Below, piece after piece: positions 17,198 through 28,928 of a DNA stretch of 64,000 nt (positions are counted from its first letter, which is position 1; the number at the start of each line of letters is the position of its first letter). A program made the translations under genes and the position numbers. This DNA is from Psychromonas sp. B3M02 (GTDB taxonomy: Bacteria > Pseudomonadota > Gammaproteobacteria > Enterobacterales > Psychromonadaceae), in the NCBI RefSeq assembly GCF_003318165.1, contig NZ_QOCB01000110.1, positions 62,001 to 126,000 on the forward strand. Reading direction: 5' to 3'. The notes under the pieces are model-generated. The model was not told the origin of the DNA. It saw only the letters and a list, made by a program, of their open reading frames with translations, and ran no database searches.

Positions 17198-17876
17198 TGA
17201 TCTCTTTCTCCGTTAAAAAGCGCGATTCACCTAATGCTAGTTCAGGGTCTAGTTGTACTGCGCCAATTTGTTCACGGTGTAATTCAGTAACAAAGTTGCC
17301 TACTGCAGCAAACATACGTTTTACTTGGTGGTATTTACCTTCGCTAATGGTTAATAGCACTTCTGTTTCTGTGAGCAGTTCAAGTTTGGCTGGTAAACAA
17401 GGTTGTGGTTCGCTTTTTAACTGTATACCTTTAGCGAACTGTTCAACGGTACTTTGGTCAACGGGTTCTTGTAAATGAACACGATAGCGTTTTTCACATT
17501 TTTTGCGTGGGCTAGTCACTTGGTGTGACCATTGGCCATCATCGGTGATTAATACTAAGCCTGAGGTATCTGCATCTAATCTGCCTGCAATAAATACGTT
17601 TTGCTTTTTCTCAATTTCAATTAAGTTTAATAAGCTAGGCATCTGTTCATCAACATTAGAGCTGATGAAACCAGGTGGTTTATTCAACATAAGGTAACGA
17701 AACCCACGAATGTTGAGTACTTGTCCTTTCATTTCGATAACATCATCGGCTGTCACTTTGTAAGCGCCGCTGCGTAACGTACCTGCTTGATTATTGATCA
17801 TGCCTTTACGGATAACATTTTTAGCTTCGCTTCGTGTCAGTTCTGTTGATTCACAGATAAATTTATCAAGTCTCAT
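17184..17876 (-). CDS. rsuA: 16S rRNA pseudouridine-516 synthase RsuA
   Basis: A 230-residue RsuA. An N-terminal S4-like RNA-binding domain (residues 1-45) is followed by the RsuA/RluB catalytic domain, with Asp101 in GRLDADTSGLVL and the RsuA-type continuation ITDDGQWSHQVTSP. KYHQVKRMF is the third family motif. It converts U516 of 16S rRNA to pseudouridine during 30S assembly. The start overlaps the tmcA end by 11 bases and the end overlaps the alkyltransferase-like gene, so the three are translationally coupled. Confidence 0.92.
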   Translation of the reverse strand: MRLDKFICESTELTRSEAKNVIRKGMINNQAGTLRSGAYKVTADDVIEMKGQVLNIRGFRYLMLNKPPGFISSNVDEQMPSLLNLIEIEKKQNVFIAGRLDADTSGLVLITDDGQWSHQVTSPRKKCEKRYRVHLQEPVDQSTVEQFAKGIQLKSEPQPCLPAKLELLTETEVLLTISEGKYHQVKRMFAAVGNFVTELHREQIGAVQLDPELALGESRFLTEKEINGFK

Positions 17877-19899
17877 TATGATGTGTTGTCTCTTGGTTGT
17901 GAGTAAGTAGCTCGCAGATACAGTCTTTTATATATGCTTGTGCTTGTTTTTGTCCGGTGAATTTATATTGCTTTACTAAGTTCGCCCAACTCTGGTTTTG
18001 AATTACTTTTGCAATGATACAATCTTGCTGTTGTTGAGTTAATGCTGTTAATGAACAATGGTAAATTAACTCAATAAGTAAATATTCTACATTTTCATAG
18101 CTGCGATTGGCATTTATATAAGCAGATAATGCATTCACAATATCAGTCGATGTACTTTTATCTATTAATTGTGGCCATAATACTTGGATTAGACCAGGCT
18201 CCAATTGTTGTAGTTGTCTAGGAAGTTGCACTTTTACTTGCTGTGTAAATGCGTGGTGAATGGATTGATGTAATTGTTTACCTGGTTCACTAATGGGTAA
18301 ATTGACCATGAACGAATGTTGTCCACTGCTTTTATCTCGTTTAGTGCCAATGCGTAATACTTGCATCCCTTGCTTTAACCAAAACGCTAGCAGTCGCTGA
18401 TCAGCTGAAAAACTTGCACATAGATGGTCAAACTCTTGTTGAATAGCCCAGTTTGTTATCCAGTTAATCAATTCACTGCCTAAGGTTTTGCCTTGTAATT
18501 GAGGTTGAACGGCAATACGTTGTATTCTCGCGTAGCACTGTATTGCGGCATGTTCAAAACCACTGTGAAAAGTGAGTGATTGCGCAACCAAGTGACCCTT
18601 AGGACGTCGCTTACCTTGATATATTTGTTCACTGATACTTTGAGAAAATCCACCTTCATGATTAATCAGGGCGACTGCTAATACTTGTTGTGACTGTTGC
18701 ATCACTACGATTGATAAATCTGGATCATTTAATAGCGCGGATAAGTCAGAAGGTTTAGTTTGGTAATGTGCACTGACCAATAATGAAAATATCTGCTTAA
18801 GTAATCTAGGTGATTGTAATAATTGCGCTGAGGCAACTAAACCGATTGTTGGGTTATCACTGCTGAATTCTTGATTTTTGTTTTCATCATCGACTAAGCA
18901 TAAGGTCGATAAAGTAAAGGCTTCAACCGGATCATGATTTGCCCATCGAATAGCTTGAGATAAATGGTGACTACGCCACTCTGGCGCTATTTGCTGTAAC
19001 TGTTGTTGAAAGCGTAACGCAAAACCACGTCCTGAACCTTCATATCCAAATTGTGTACTAGAAAAAATCACTCGTGAATAACGTTTAGCAAAGGTAATTA
19101 GTAGCTTTAGAGGAATAGCGGCTGCTTCATCAATAATTAACAGGTCACATTTAGGTTGTTCGTCATAAAGAGCATCAGGCGCAATAAAGGTTAGAAGTGA
19201 AAAATCAGTGGCGACTTTAAGTGTAGCCTTAGCATGCTTATATAAGGTAGTCACAGATTGCTTGCTAGGCGCACAAACTAAAATATTACTTACACCTTGA
19301 TTAATAAGGGTAGCGGCTGCGATACCTAATGCAGCAGACTTACCTCGACCACGATTAGCGGTTAACACTAAGGGTCTTCTACGATGACCGGTTTGCGTTT
19401 TGATAATATCTTGAATCGCTTGTTGCTGTTCATCTAGATTTAACTGTACAGCTTGATGTTCTGGATTGTGGCTGGCCTGCTGGTCAATAAAAGGTGCACT
19501 GCTGATATGTTTGCTGATACAGGGAAAAGCATGTTTATTAAATGCTGCCTTTATATAGCGCAAGAAGTTATCTTGTATTTCACTTGGTAGTAGCACAATA
19601 ATCACGCCACCTCCACAAACTGCACCTTCTGCTGCGGCAAACATATTCGCATCAAACCCTTGCTGCATATTTAATATCAATAGCGCAATATCTTGGCCTA
19701 ATAGCTGAGCATAAGGAATACTCCTCATAGAGGAGGGGGCTTGACCACACCAATGGTAGTCTTCTGTTTGTTGTTCGAGTATCTGTTGTGTCTGTGTAAA
19801 GCACCAAGTTTGACTACCTTGTAAGCACATTAACTGTCTATGGTTGGCTCGTTCAGCTAGTTGTTTCTGTTGTTGGTATAAGTGCAGGTGAGCAGACAC
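17866..19899 (-). CDS. tmcA: tRNA(Met) cytidine acetyltransferase TmcA
   Basis: A 677-residue TmcA (E. coli form 671). It uses ATP and acetyl-CoA to make N4-acetylcytidine at the wobble base of elongator tRNA-Met, preventing misreading of AUA. The order is an N-terminal domain, an RNA-helicase-like ATPase with Walker A TANRGRGKSAALG and Walker B LLIIDEAAAIP, a GNAT acetyltransferase (RIAVQPQLQGKTLGSELI), and a C-terminal tRNA-binding helical domain. It is first gene of the tmcA-rsuA-alkyltransferase operon, divergent from the S10 operon. Confidence 0.95.
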   Translation of the reverse strand: MSAHLHLYQQQKQLAERANHRQLMCLQGSQTWCFTQTQQILEQQTEDYHWCGQAPSSMRSIPYAQLLGQDIALLILNMQQGFDANMFAAAEGAVCGGGVIIVLLPSEIQDNFLRYIKAAFNKHAFPCISKHISSAPFIDQQASHNPEHQAVQLNLDEQQQAIQDIIKTQTGHRRRPLVLTANRGRGKSAALGIAAATLINQGVSNILVCAPSKQSVTTLYKHAKATLKVATDFSLLTFIAPDALYDEQPKCDLLIIDEAAAIPLKLLITFAKRYSRVIFSSTQFGYEGSGRGFALRFQQQLQQIAPEWRSHHLSQAIRWANHDPVEAFTLSTLCLVDDENKNQEFSSDNPTIGLVASAQLLQSPRLLKQIFSLLVSAHYQTKPSDLSALLNDPDLSIVVMQQSQQVLAVALINHEGGFSQSISEQIYQGKRRPKGHLVAQSLTFHSGFEHAAIQCYARIQRIAVQPQLQGKTLGSELINWITNWAIQQEFDHLCASFSADQRLLAFWLKQGMQVLRIGTKRDKSSGQHSFMVNLPISEPGKQLHQSIHHAFTQQVKVQLPRQLQQLEPGLIQVLWPQLIDKSTSTDIVNALSAYINANRSYENVEYLLIELIYHCSLTALTQQQQDCIIAKVIQNQSWANLVKQYKFTGQKQAQAYIKDCICELLTHNQETTHHNET

Positions 19900-20047
19900 A
19901 GGAGATCCTAATTGGTTAAAAAGTAGTAAATAAAGGTAAAATGTAACATAAAAAACAACAACACAGTCTAGTAAGGGTGGGATCTATTGTTGAAAAGTCA
20001 CTTGCAGATCCTTTTGCATATTTTTTACACAAAACAGTAAGAAGTGC

Positions 20048-20075
20048 TTGCCATAGTCCACGGATAGTGTATTAT
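20048..20075 (+). promoter_or_regulatory. S10 operon promoter
   Basis: TTGCCA and TATTAT are spaced by 16 bases, predicting a start near 20082. The resulting untranslated leader of about 173 bases matches the length of the E. coli S10 leader. Confidence 0.65.
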
Positions 20076-20081
20076 ACGCGC

Positions 20082-20566
<485 letters not shown>

Positions 20567-20581
20567 AAAGGAGTTATCGTA

Positions 20582-21220
20582 ATGACAATCGGTCTAGTAG
20601 GTCGTAAAGTTGGTATGACTCGCATCTTTACTGAAGATGGTGTTTCTATCCCAGTTACAGTTCTTGAATGTTCACCAAATCGTGTTACTCAAGTTAAAAC
20701 ACTTGATACTGATGGCTACCAAGCTATTCAAGTAACAGCTGGCTCTAAAAAAGCAAGCCGTGTAAACAAGCCAGAAGCTGGTCACTTTGCGAAAGCAGGT
20801 GTAGAAGCTGGCCGTGGTCTTTGGGAGTTTACTCTTGATGACAACGAAGGTGCAGATATCAAAGTCGGTGCTGAGCTAAGCGTTGAGCTATTCAACGAAA
20901 TTAATAAAGTAGATGTTACTGGTCAATCTAAAGGTAAAGGCTTCCAAGGCGGCGTTAAGCGTTGGAACTTCTCTATGCAAGATGCGACTCACGGTAACTC
21001 TATAAGCCACCGTGCTCCAGGTTCAATTGGCCAATGTCAAACACCTGGACGCGTATTTAAAGGCAAGAAAATGGCTGGTCACATGGGTGCTGAGCGTGTT
21101 ACGACTCAAAACCTTGAAGTTGTACGCGTAGACATTGAACGCAACTTACTGCTCGTTAAAGGTGCAGTAGCTGGTGCGAAAAATGGCAACGTATTCATCA
21201 AACCTGCTGTTAAAGCATAG
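20582..21220 (+). CDS. rplC: 50S ribosomal protein L3
   Basis: A 212-residue L3. It has an N-terminal barrel ([14 protein letters not shown]) and the long extension that reaches the peptidyl-transferase centre ([24 protein letters not shown]). The Gln in the [21 protein letters not shown] segment is the usual PrmB methylation region. It is an early 50S assembly protein binding the 23S 3' domain. The ribosome site AAAGGAG precedes it; rplD follows by 14 bases. Confidence 0.98.
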   Translation: MTIGLVGRKVGMTRIFTEDGVSIPVTVLECSPNRVTQVKTLDTDGYQAIQVTAGSKKASRVNKPEAGHFAKAGVEAGRGLWEFTLDDNEGADIKVGAELSVELFNEINKVDVTGQSKGKGFQGGVKRWNFSMQDATHGNSISHRAPGSIGQCQTPGRVFKGKKMAGHMGAERVTTQNLEVVRVDIERNLLLVKGAVAGAKNGNVFIKPAVKA

Positions 21221-21234
21221 CCGAGGAGTTAGTA

Positions 21235-21840
21235 ATGGAATTGGTATTGAAAGATGCACAAAGTGCTCTTGAAGTTTCTGACACTACCTTTGGACGTGAA
21301 TACAACGAAGCCCTTGTACATCAGGTAGTCGTTGCATATGCAGCTGGTGCTCGTCAAGGTACTCGCGCTCAGAAAACCCGTAGTGAAGTTCGTGGTGGCG
21401 GTAAGAAGCCATGGCGTCAAAAGGGTACTGGCCGCGCACGTGCAGGTACAATCCGCAGCCCAATTTGGGTTGGTGGTGGTGTAACTTTCGCAGCTCGTCC
21501 ACAGGACCATAGCCAGAAAGTTAACAAAAAAATGTACCGCGGTGCAGTAAGAAGTATTCTTTCTGAGTTAGTTCGTCAGGATCGTCTAATCGTTGTCGAG
21601 AAATTTACTGTTGAGGCTCCTAAAACTAAAGAGCTTGCAGCTAAATTAAAAGACCTGGATCTTAAAGATGTGTTAATCATCACTGAAGAATTAGATGAAA
21701 ATCTATTCTTAGCAGCGCGTAACTTATACAAAGTTGACGTTCGTGATGTTCAAGGCATTGACCCAGTTAGCCTTATCGCGTTTGATAAAGTTTTAGTAAC
21801 TGCTGATGCAGTGAAAAAGATTGAGGAGAGCCTAGCATGA
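21235..21840 (+). CDS. rplD: 50S ribosomal protein L4
   Basis: A 201-residue L4, E. coli length. The extended loop ([23 protein letters not shown] starts around residue 43) reaches the nascent-chain tunnel constriction. In E. coli L4 is also the autogenous repressor of this operon through the leader, and the leader here has matching architecture. Its stop overlaps the rplW start by 4 bases (ATGA). Confidence 0.98.
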   Translation: MELVLKDAQSALEVSDTTFGREYNEALVHQVVVAYAAGARQGTRAQKTRSEVRGGGKKPWRQKGTGRARAGTIRSPIWVGGGVTFAARPQDHSQKVNKKMYRGAVRSILSELVRQDRLIVVEKFTVEAPKTKELAAKLKDLDLKDVLIITEELDENLFLAARNLYKVDVRDVQGIDPVSLIAFDKVLVTADAVKKIEESLA

Positions 21841-22136
21841 TCAGTGAAGCACGTTTACTGCAAGTTATTCTAGCTCCGCATATCTCTGAGAAGGGAACTT
21901 TGTCTGCTGAAAACCATAACACTATGGTATTCAAAGTTGCAGGTACTGCGACTAAAGCAGAAGTCAAAGCGGCAGTTCAGAAGTTATTTGATGTTGAAGT
22001 TACTGGTGTTCGCACACTAAACGTGAAGGGTAAAACCAAGCGTACAGGTCAACGTATGGGTCGCCGTAGCGACTGGAAAAAAGCATACGTTACTCTGGCT
22101 GAAGGTGCAGATATTAGTTTCGATGGCGCTGAGTAG
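21837..22136 (+). CDS. rplW: 50S ribosomal protein L23
   Basis: A 99-residue L23. The N-terminal [18 protein letters not shown] and the central [17 protein letters not shown] are characteristic, as is the [19 protein letters not shown] loop into the tunnel. L23 lies at the exit and docks trigger factor and SRP. It is coupled to rplD by an ATGA overlap. Confidence 0.98.
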   Translation: MISEARLLQVILAPHISEKGTLSAENHNTMVFKVAGTATKAEVKAAVQKLFDVEVTGVRTLNVKGKTKRTGQRMGRRSDWKKAYVTLAEGADISFDGAE

Positions 22137-22147
22137 AGGAATTATAG

Positions 22148-23265
<1,118 letters not shown>

Positions 23266-23273
23266 AGGTTATT

Positions 23274-23609
23274 ATGGAAGCTTTAGCTAAACATTTATAT
23301 GCTCGTTCTTCAGCACAGAAAGCGCGCCTGGTAGCAGACCAAGTACGTGGTCTTCCAGTAGAAAAAGCACTAGAACTTTTATCATACAGCCCTAAGAAAG
23401 CTGCTGTATTGGTTAAAAAAGTTGTAGATTCTGCAATTGCAAACGCTGAGCATAATGAAGGCGCTGATGTTGATGAGCTAGTTATCACAAAAATTTGTGT
23501 AGACGAAGGTCCAACAATGAAGCGTATCATGCCGCGTGCGAAAGGCCGTGCCGATCGCATTATGAAGCGTTCTTGCCATATCACAGTAGTGGTATCAGAC
23601 AGGGGTTAA
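23274..23609 (+). CDS. rplV: 50S ribosomal protein L22
   Basis: A 111-residue L22. The helical body has [21 protein letters not shown]. The beta-hairpin [18 protein letters not shown] lines the exit tunnel, where macrolide-resistance changes occur in other bacteria. No deletion or insertion is evident in that hairpin. Confidence 0.98.
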   Translation: MEALAKHLYARSSAQKARLVADQVRGLPVEKALELLSYSPKKAAVLVKKVVDSAIANAEHNEGADVDELVITKICVDEGPTMKRIMPRAKGRADRIMKRSCHITVVVSDRG

Positions 23610-23612
23610 ACA

Positions 23613-24302
23613 ATGGGACAGAAAGTTCATCCTAACGGTATTCGCCTAGGTATCACTAAAGCATTTAGCTCTACTTGGTATGCAGGCAAAAACGATTTTG
23701 CAGATAACTTATACAGTGATTTTCAAATCCGTAAATTCTTAACAGAGAAATTGAAAAATGCTTCTTTGTCTAAAATTACTATTGAACGTCCAGCGAAAAG
23801 CGTACGTGTGACTATTCACACAGCTCGTCCTGGTGTTGTAATCGGTAAGAAAGGCGAAGATGTTGAATTGCTACGCACAGCTATTGCTAAAATGGCCGGC
23901 GTTCCAGCTCAAATCAATATCTCAGAAGTTCGTAAACCTGAACTTGACGCAAAACTAGTAGCAGATTCAATCTCTTCTCAGTTAGAGCGTCGTGTTATGT
24001 TCCGTCGTGCTATGAAGCGTGCGGTACAAAATGCTATGCGTCTAGGCGCTAAAGGTATCAAAGTTCAAGTTAGTGGTCGTCTTGGTGGTGCAGAAATCGC
24101 TCGTGACGAATGGTATCGTGAAGGCCGTGTGCCGCTACATACTCTTCGTGCCGATATTGATTACTCAACATCAGAAGCATTGACTGTTTACGGTATCATT
24201 GGCGTTAAGGTTTGGATCTTTAAAGGTGAAATTCTTGGTGGTTTACCACTTCAACAAGAAGAACAGCCAGCTAAACCAAAACGCAAAGGTCGCGGTAAGT
24301 AG
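23613..24302 (+). CDS. rpsC: 30S ribosomal protein S3
   Basis: A 229-residue S3. The start [15 protein letters not shown] leads into an N-terminal KH-type-2 domain with [16 protein letters not shown]. The C-terminal domain carries [26 protein letters not shown]. It forms the mRNA entry channel with S4 and S5 and helps ribosomal helicase activity. The basic tail is short (PKRKGRGK). Confidence 0.98.
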   Translation: MGQKVHPNGIRLGITKAFSSTWYAGKNDFADNLYSDFQIRKFLTEKLKNASLSKITIERPAKSVRVTIHTARPGVVIGKKGEDVELLRTAIAKMAGVPAQINISEVRKPELDAKLVADSISSQLERRVMFRRAMKRAVQNAMRLGAKGIKVQVSGRLGGAEIARDEWYREGRVPLHTLRADIDYSTSEALTVYGIIGVKVWIFKGEILGGLPLQQEEQPAKPKRKGRGK

Positions 24303-24314
24303 GAGAAATACGCT

Positions 24315-24725
24315 ATGATGCAACCAAAACGTATGAAGTTCCGTAAAATGATGAAAGGCCGCAACCGTGGTCTTTCTAAAGGTGCGGAAGTCAGCTTTGG
24401 CGAATTTGGACTAAAAGCAACTGGTCGTGGTCGAATTACTGCTCGTCAAATCGAAGCAGCACGTCGTGCAATGACTCGTCATGTTAAACGTCAAGGTAAA
24501 ATCTGGATCCGTGTGTTTCCTGATAAGCCGATTACCAGCAAACCGTTAGAGGTTCGTCAAGGTAAAGGTAAAGGTAACGTGGAATATTGGGTTGCTCAAA
24601 CTCAACCAGGTAAAGTTCTTTATGAAATGGAAGGTGTTCCAGAAGCATTAGCTCGTGAAGCATTTGCTCTTGCAGCAGCTAAATTGCCAGTGGCAACAAC
24701 TTTCGTAACTCGTAAGGTGATGTAA
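24315..24725 (+). CDS. rplP: 50S ribosomal protein L16
   Basis: A 136-residue L16. It begins [19 protein letters not shown], and contains [21 protein letters not shown] and the [22 protein letters not shown] loop. It helps place A-site tRNA on the 50S. The Arg in the [13 protein letters not shown] context corresponds to the region hydroxylated by RoxA in E. coli. The stop overlaps the rpmC start by one base (TAATG). Confidence 0.98.
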   Translation: MMQPKRMKFRKMMKGRNRGLSKGAEVSFGEFGLKATGRGRITARQIEAARRAMTRHVKRQGKIWIRVFPDKPITSKPLEVRQGKGKGNVEYWVAQTQPGKVLYEMEGVPEALAREAFALAAAKLPVATTFVTRKVM

Positions 24726-24916
24726 TGAAAGCTAACGAACTTAAAGAAAAAAGCGTTGAAGAGCTTAATGCTGAACTTCTAAACTTATTACGTGAGCAAT
24801 TTAACTTACGTATGCAGTTAAACACAGGTCAGTTAGAAAAGCCGCACTCAATTAAACAAGTGCGTCGTGACATTGCCCGTGTTAAGACTGTACTAAATCA
24901 GAAGGCAGGTGCGTAA
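24725..24916 (+). CDS. rpmC: 50S ribosomal protein L29
   Basis: A 63-residue L29, a two-helix hairpin: [20 protein letters not shown] then [11 protein letters not shown] and [20 protein letters not shown]. It lies near the tunnel exit beside L23. One-base overlaps with both neighbours indicate tight translational coupling. Confidence 0.98.
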   Translation: MKANELKEKSVEELNAELLNLLREQFNLRMQLNTGQLEKPHSIKQVRRDIARVKTVLNQKAGA

Positions 24917-25167
24917 TGAGCGATAAAAACACTCGTACTCTTCAAGGTAAAGTAATCAGTGCAAAGATGGAAAAATCTATCGTTGTAGCTATTGAACGTA
25001 AAGTGAAGCACCCGTTATACGGTAAATTCATGAAGCGTACTACTAAGCTTCAAGCACATGATGAAACAAACCAATGTAATGAAGGCGACTACGTAGAAAT
25101 TACTGAATGTCGTCCTCTATCTAAGAATAAATCTTGGACATTGGCTAAAATCGTAAGCAAAGCATAA
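24916..25167 (+). CDS. rpsQ: 30S ribosomal protein S17
   Basis: An 83-residue S17, an OB-fold primary 16S binder. Diagnostic segments are [39 protein letters not shown] and [11 protein letters not shown]. It is the last gene of the S10 operon; a terminator and a new promoter follow. Confidence 0.98.
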   Translation: MSDKNTRTLQGKVISAKMEKSIVVAIERKVKHPLYGKFMKRTTKLQAHDETNQCNEGDYVEITECRPLSKNKSWTLAKIVSKA

Positions 25168-25207
25168 GTAACTGTTTTCAGTTAGTTAAGTTTGTTTACA
25201 TAAGCGA

Positions 25208-25239
25208 AACGGTACTCATTTGATGAGTGCCGTTTTTTT
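25208..25239 (+). terminator. S10 operon terminator after rpsQ
   Basis: AACGGTACTCAT pairs with ATGAGTGCCGTT (one wobble) around TTG and is followed by seven T. It lies 41 bases past rpsQ and separates the S10 and spc operons, as in E. coli. Confidence 0.9.
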
Positions 25240-25263
25240 AGACTATCTTTCTAAGAAAGTTGG

Positions 25264-25272
25264 TGGTATGAT
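25264..25272 (+). promoter_or_regulatory. spc operon promoter, extended -10
   Basis: TGGTATGAT is an extended -10 (TGn then TATGAT), 67 bases before rplN. No good -35 lies upstream, so recognition probably depends on the extended element. Its position just after the S10 terminator supports it as the spc promoter. Confidence 0.55.
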
Positions 25273-25339
25273 GCCGCTCCCTGAAAAAAGGGAACACGAC
25301 TCATTAGAGAGTATCAATAGTAAATAGCGGAGCACTATA

Positions 25340-25708
25340 ATGATCCAAATGCAAAGTGTGCTAGATGTCGCCGACAATAGTGGCGCTCGACGCGTAATGT
25401 GTATTAAGGTCCTTGGTGGCTCGCATCGCCGTTATGCAGCAATCGGTGACATCATCAAAGTTTCTGTGAAGGAAGCAATTCCTCGCGGTAAAATCAAAAA
25501 AGGTGATGTTCATTCAGCTGTGGTAGTGCGTACCAGAAAAGGTGTACGTCGTCCCGATGGTTCTGTTATTCGTTTTGATCGCAACGCTGCGGTTATCTTG
25601 AATGCAAACAACCAGCCAGTCGGTACACGTATCTTTGGCCCTGTAACCCGTGAACTTCGAAATGAAAATTTCATGAAGATTGTTTCACTGGCGCCAGAAG
25701 TACTGTAA
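25340..25708 (+). CDS. rplN: 50S ribosomal protein L14
   Basis: A 122-residue L14. It starts [20 protein letters not shown], with [21 protein letters not shown] and [24 protein letters not shown] at the end. It forms intersubunit bridges with S12 and h14 and is the docking site of RsfS. It is first gene of the spc operon. Confidence 0.98.
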   Translation: MIQMQSVLDVADNSGARRVMCIKVLGGSHRRYAAIGDIIKVSVKEAIPRGKIKKGDVHSAVVVRTRKGVRRPDGSVIRFDRNAAVILNANNQPVGTRIFGPVTRELRNENFMKIVSLAPEVL

Positions 25709-25718
25709 GGAACCGAAA

Positions 25719-26033
25719 ATGGCAGCAAAAATTAAACGTGACGATGAAGTAATTGTTATTGCCGGTAAAGATAAAGGTAAAACTGGGAAAGTTTCTCAAG
25801 TTTTAGCTAACGGTAAAGTAATTATTGAAGGTGTAAATGTTCAGAAGAAACACCAAAAGCCAAACCCTCAAGCGGGTGTGACTGGTGGTATCATTGAACA
25901 AAATGCACCAATTGAAGTATCAAATGTTGCGATCTACAACTCGGCAACGAGTAAAGCAGATCGTGTTGGTTTTAGATTAGAAGACGGCAAAAAAGTTCGT
26001 TTCTTCAAGTCTAATAATGAACTTGTGAAGTAA
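25719..26033 (+). CDS. rplX: 50S ribosomal protein L24
   Basis: A 104-residue L24 from the ATG at 25719 with an AAGGAA site. An in-frame TTG at 25680 lies inside rplN and is not the start. The KOW motif is in [20 protein letters not shown]. It is an assembly initiator at the 5' end of 23S rRNA. It begins 10 bases after the rplN stop. Confidence 0.97.
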   Translation: MAAKIKRDDEVIVIAGKDKGKTGKVSQVLANGKVIIEGVNVQKKHQKPNPQAGVTGGIIEQNAPIEVSNVAIYNSATSKADRVGFRLEDGKKVRFFKSNNELVK

Positions 26034-26075
26034 CTGGAGTTTACGATGGCGAAACTGCATGATTTCTATAAAGAC
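26030..26075 (+). promoter_or_regulatory. possible S8 translational operator at the rplE start
   Basis: In E. coli S8 represses the spc operon by binding mRNA around the L5 start codon. The bases here (CTGGAGTTTACGATGGCGAA then ACTGCATGATT) closely resemble what I recall of that region. The fold was not computed. Confidence 0.4.
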
Positions 26076-26585
26076 AACGTGGTGTCTGATTTGCAAAAGC
26101 AATTCGACTATACGTCTGTCATGCAAGTCCCTCGAATAGAGAAAATCACCCTAAACATGGGTGTTGGTGAAGCACTGGCTGATAAAAAAGTCCTAGAGCA
26201 CGCTGCGTCAGATATGGCAGCAATCTCAGGTCAAAAGCCAATGATCACTAAAGCACGCCGCTCTGTGGCAGGCTTCAAAATTCGTGAAGGCTACCCGATT
26301 GGTTGTAAAGTAACACTACGTGGAGAGCGTATGTGGGATTTCTTTGAGCGTTTGGTAACAATCGCTATCCCGCGTGTACGTGATTTCCGTGGCCTAAATG
26401 CTAAGTCATTTGATGGTCGTGGTAACTACTCTATGGGTGTACGTGAGCAAATCATTTTCCCTGAAATCGATTACGATAAAGTTGATAAAGTACGTGGTTT
26501 AGATATCACAATTACTACTTCAGCTAAGTCTGACGAAGAAGCACGCGCACTTTTGTCTGCGTTCAACTTCCCATTCCGTAAGTAA
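26046..26585 (+). CDS. rplE: 50S ribosomal protein L5
   Basis: A 179-residue L5, E. coli length. It binds 5S rRNA with L18 in the central protuberance. Markers are [45 protein letters not shown], and the C-terminal [18 protein letters not shown]. rpsN follows 11 bases on. Confidence 0.98.
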   Translation: MAKLHDFYKDNVVSDLQKQFDYTSVMQVPRIEKITLNMGVGEALADKKVLEHAASDMAAISGQKPMITKARRSVAGFKIREGYPIGCKVTLRGERMWDFFERLVTIAIPRVRDFRGLNAKSFDGRGNYSMGVREQIIFPEIDYDKVDKVRGLDITITTSAKSDEEARALLSAFNFPFRK

Positions 26586-26596
26586 GGAGTTAGAAA

Positions 26597-26902
26597 ATGG
26601 CTAAACAATCAATGAAAGCGCGTGAAGTAAAACGTGAGAAGTTAGTTGCTAAGTTCGCTGAAAAGCGTGCGGCATTAAAAGCAACTATTAACAATGTAAA
26701 TACATCTGACGAAGATCGTTGGAATGCAGTGTTAGAGCTTCAATCGCTACCTCGTGATTCAAGTTCAGTACGTCAACGTAACCGTTGTAACGTTACTGGT
26801 CGTCCACATGGTTATCTTCGTAAATTTGGCATGAGCCGTATTAAGGTTCGTGAGCATATGATGCGCGGAGAAATCCCTGGCCTGAAAAAAGCCAGTTGGT
26901 AA
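26597..26902 (+). CDS. rpsN: 30S ribosomal protein S14 (zinc-independent long form)
   Basis: A 101-residue S14 of the long type. It lacks the paired CxxC motifs of the zinc form and keeps [21 protein letters not shown] and the [11 protein letters not shown] end. It sits in the 30S head near S3, S10 and S19. Since it is zinc-free, no Zur-regulated replacement is implied. Confidence 0.98.
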   Translation: MAKQSMKAREVKREKLVAKFAEKRAALKATINNVNTSDEDRWNAVLELQSLPRDSSSVRQRNRCNVTGRPHGYLRKFGMSRIKVREHMMRGEIPGLKKASW

Positions 26903-26928
26903 TCAAATTAATCACGGAGTAAATAGTT

Positions 26929-27321
26929 ATGAGCATGCAAGATCCTATTTCGGATATGCTAACGCGTATTCGTAACGGTCAAGCAGCAAGCAAAGTATCT
27001 GTTAAGATGCCTTCTTCTAAGCAAAAAGTTGCAATTGCAACTGTGCTTAAAGCTGAAGGTTACATTTCAGATTTCGCTGTTGCTGGTGACACAAAGCCTG
27101 AATTAGAAGTTACTTTAAAGTACTTCGAAGGCAAAAAAGTAATCGATACTATTAAACGAGTAAGCCGTCCAGGTCTTCGTATCTATAAAGGTGCAAACGA
27201 TCTTCCTAAGGTTATGGCTGGTTTAGGTATTGCGATTGTTTCAACTTCTCAAGGTGTAATGACTGACCGAGCTGCGCGTAATGCAAGCATCGGCGGTGAG
27301 ATCATCTGTTACGTATCTTAA
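26929..27321 (+). CDS. rpsH: 30S ribosomal protein S8
   Basis: A 130-residue S8 with [19 protein letters not shown] at the start and [20 protein letters not shown] near the C-terminus. It is a central-domain primary binder of helix 21 of 16S rRNA and, in E. coli, the spc autogenous repressor. Confidence 0.98.
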   Translation: MSMQDPISDMLTRIRNGQAASKVSVKMPSSKQKVAIATVLKAEGYISDFAVAGDTKPELEVTLKYFEGKKVIDTIKRVSRPGLRIYKGANDLPKVMAGLGIAIVSTSQGVMTDRAARNASIGGEIICYVS

Positions 27322-27331
27322 GGAGTAATCT

Positions 27332-27865
27332 ATGTCTCGTATAGCTAAGGCACCGATTACTGTTCCTGCTGGCGTAGAAGTTAAAGTAAACGGTCAAGAG
27401 ATCACTGTAAAAGGTGGTAAAAGCGAACTAGTTCGTACTCTTAATGATGCTGTTGTTGTTAAATTAGAAGATGGCGTACTAACATTTGCACCTGTTGAAG
27501 GTGTATCTGGCGCATGGGCACAAGCAGGTACTGCACGTGCTAACGTTAACAACATGGTTGTAGGTGTAACTGAAGGCTTTAAGAAGACTCTTCTTCTTCA
27601 AGGTGTTGGTTACCGTGCACAAGTTAAAGGTCAAGAAATCAACCTAACTTTAGGTTTTTCACACCCTGTTGTTTACACTTTACCTAAATCGGTATCTGCA
27701 ACGGCTACTAGCCAAACAGAAATCGTATTAGAAAGTGCTGACAAACAAGTTGTAGGCCAAGTAGCTGCAGAGATTCGTGCATTCCGTCCACCAGAGCCTT
27801 ACAAAGGTAAAGGTGTTCGTTACGCTGATGAAAATGTGCGTCGTAAAGAAGCGAAGAAAAAGTAA
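27332..27865 (+). CDS. rplF: 50S ribosomal protein L6
   Basis: A 177-residue L6 with two related domains. Markers are [16 protein letters not shown] at the N-terminus, [27 protein letters not shown] centrally, and [20 protein letters not shown] at the C-terminus. It contacts the sarcin-ricin region and the factor-binding stalk base. Confidence 0.98.
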   Translation: MSRIAKAPITVPAGVEVKVNGQEITVKGGKSELVRTLNDAVVVKLEDGVLTFAPVEGVSGAWAQAGTARANVNNMVVGVTEGFKKTLLLQGVGYRAQVKGQEINLTLGFSHPVVYTLPKSVSATATSQTEIVLESADKQVVGQVAAEIRAFRPPEPYKGKGVRYADENVRRKEAKKK

Positions 27866-27874
27866 GGTAAGACT

Positions 27875-28225
27875 ATGGATAAGAAAGCATCTCGTCTTCG
27901 TCGTGCTACCCGCACACGTAAGAAATTGCAAGATCTTGGTGCAACTCGTCTTGTGATCAACCGTACACCTCGCCATACTTACGCGCAGGTAATTACAGCA
28001 GACGCACAAGTCGTAGCAAGCGCTTCTACATTAGAAAAAGAAGTGATTGCCCAAGTTAACAACGGTGGTAATAAAGAAGCAGCTCAACTAATTGGTAAAT
28101 TAGTTGCAGAACGTGCGGTAGAGAAAGGAATTACTAAAATTTCTTTTGACCGTAGCGGTTTCCAATACCATGGTCGTGTTGCAGCACTAGCTGACGCAGC
28201 TCGTGAAGCTGGTCTACAGTTCTAA
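27875..28225 (+). CDS. rplR: 50S ribosomal protein L18
   Basis: A 116-residue L18. The basic N-terminus ([16 protein letters not shown]) is followed by [16 protein letters not shown] and the final [21 protein letters not shown]. It binds 5S rRNA with L5 and places it in the central protuberance. Confidence 0.98.
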   Translation: MDKKASRLRRATRTRKKLQDLGATRLVINRTPRHTYAQVITADAQVVASASTLEKEVIAQVNNGGNKEAAQLIGKLVAERAVEKGITKISFDRSGFQYHGRVAALADAAREAGLQF

Positions 28226-28236
28226 GGGTAAAGATT

Positions 28237-28737
28237 ATGTCAAAAGTAGAATCTCAAACCGGTGATCTGAACGAAAAGCTAATCGCAGTAAACCGTGTTT
28301 CAAAAGTAGTTAAAGGTGGTCGCATCTTTAGCTTTACAGCACTAACAGTTGTTGGTGATGGTAATGGTCGTGTTGGTTTCGGCTATGGTAAAGCACGTGA
28401 AGTTCCAGCAGCTATTCAAAAAGCTATGGAAAAAGCACGTCGCAATATCAGCGAAATCCAATTAAAAGGTAACACTCTGCAGCATCCTGTTAAGGGCCGT
28501 CATTCTGGTTCTAAGGTATACATGCAACCAGCATCTGAAGGTACTGGTATCATCGCAGGTGGTGCAATGCGTGCCGTGTTAGAAGTTGTTGGTGTACAGA
28601 ACGTACTATCAAAAGCTTACGGCTCAACTAACCCAATTAACGTTGTCCGCGCTACGATGGATGCACTAGAGAGCATGAACTCTCCTGAGCAAATCGCAGC
28701 TAAGCGTGGTTTAAACGTTAGTGATATTCTGGGGTAA
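28237..28737 (+). CDS. rpsE: 30S ribosomal protein S5
   Basis: A 166-residue S5. The double-stranded-RNA-binding-like N-domain has [19 protein letters not shown] and [19 protein letters not shown]. The C-domain has [20 protein letters not shown]. It shapes decoding accuracy and mRNA entry with S3 and S4. No ram- or spectinomycin-type deletion is evident in the KVVKGGRI loop. Confidence 0.98.
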   Translation: MSKVESQTGDLNEKLIAVNRVSKVVKGGRIFSFTALTVVGDGNGRVGFGYGKAREVPAAIQKAMEKARRNISEIQLKGNTLQHPVKGRHSGSKVYMQPASEGTGIIAGGAMRAVLEVVGVQNVLSKAYGSTNPINVVRATMDALESMNSPEQIAAKRGLNVSDILG

Positions 28738-28743
28738 TTCAGC

Positions 28744-28926
28744 ATGGCTACTAAAACGATTAAAGTAACTCAAACCAAAAGTGCAATTGGCCGTTTACCA
28801 AAGCACCGTGCAACACTAACAGGCCTAGGTCTGCGTCGCATCGGTCATACTGTTGAGTTGGAAGATACTCCAGCAGTACGTGGTATGGTTAATAAAGTTT
28901 ACTACATGGTTAAGGTTGAGGGGTAA
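28744..28926 (+). CDS. rpmD: 50S ribosomal protein L30
   Basis: A 60-residue L30. The [20 protein letters not shown] start, [20 protein letters not shown] and a final [13 protein letters not shown] are diagnostic. It binds 23S domain II/V on the outer 50S surface. It follows rpsE by 6 bases and precedes rplO by 2. Confidence 0.98.
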   Translation: MATKTIKVTQTKSAIGRLPKHRATLTGLGLRRIGHTVELEDTPAVRGMVNKVYYMVKVEG

Positions 28927-28928
28927 TA

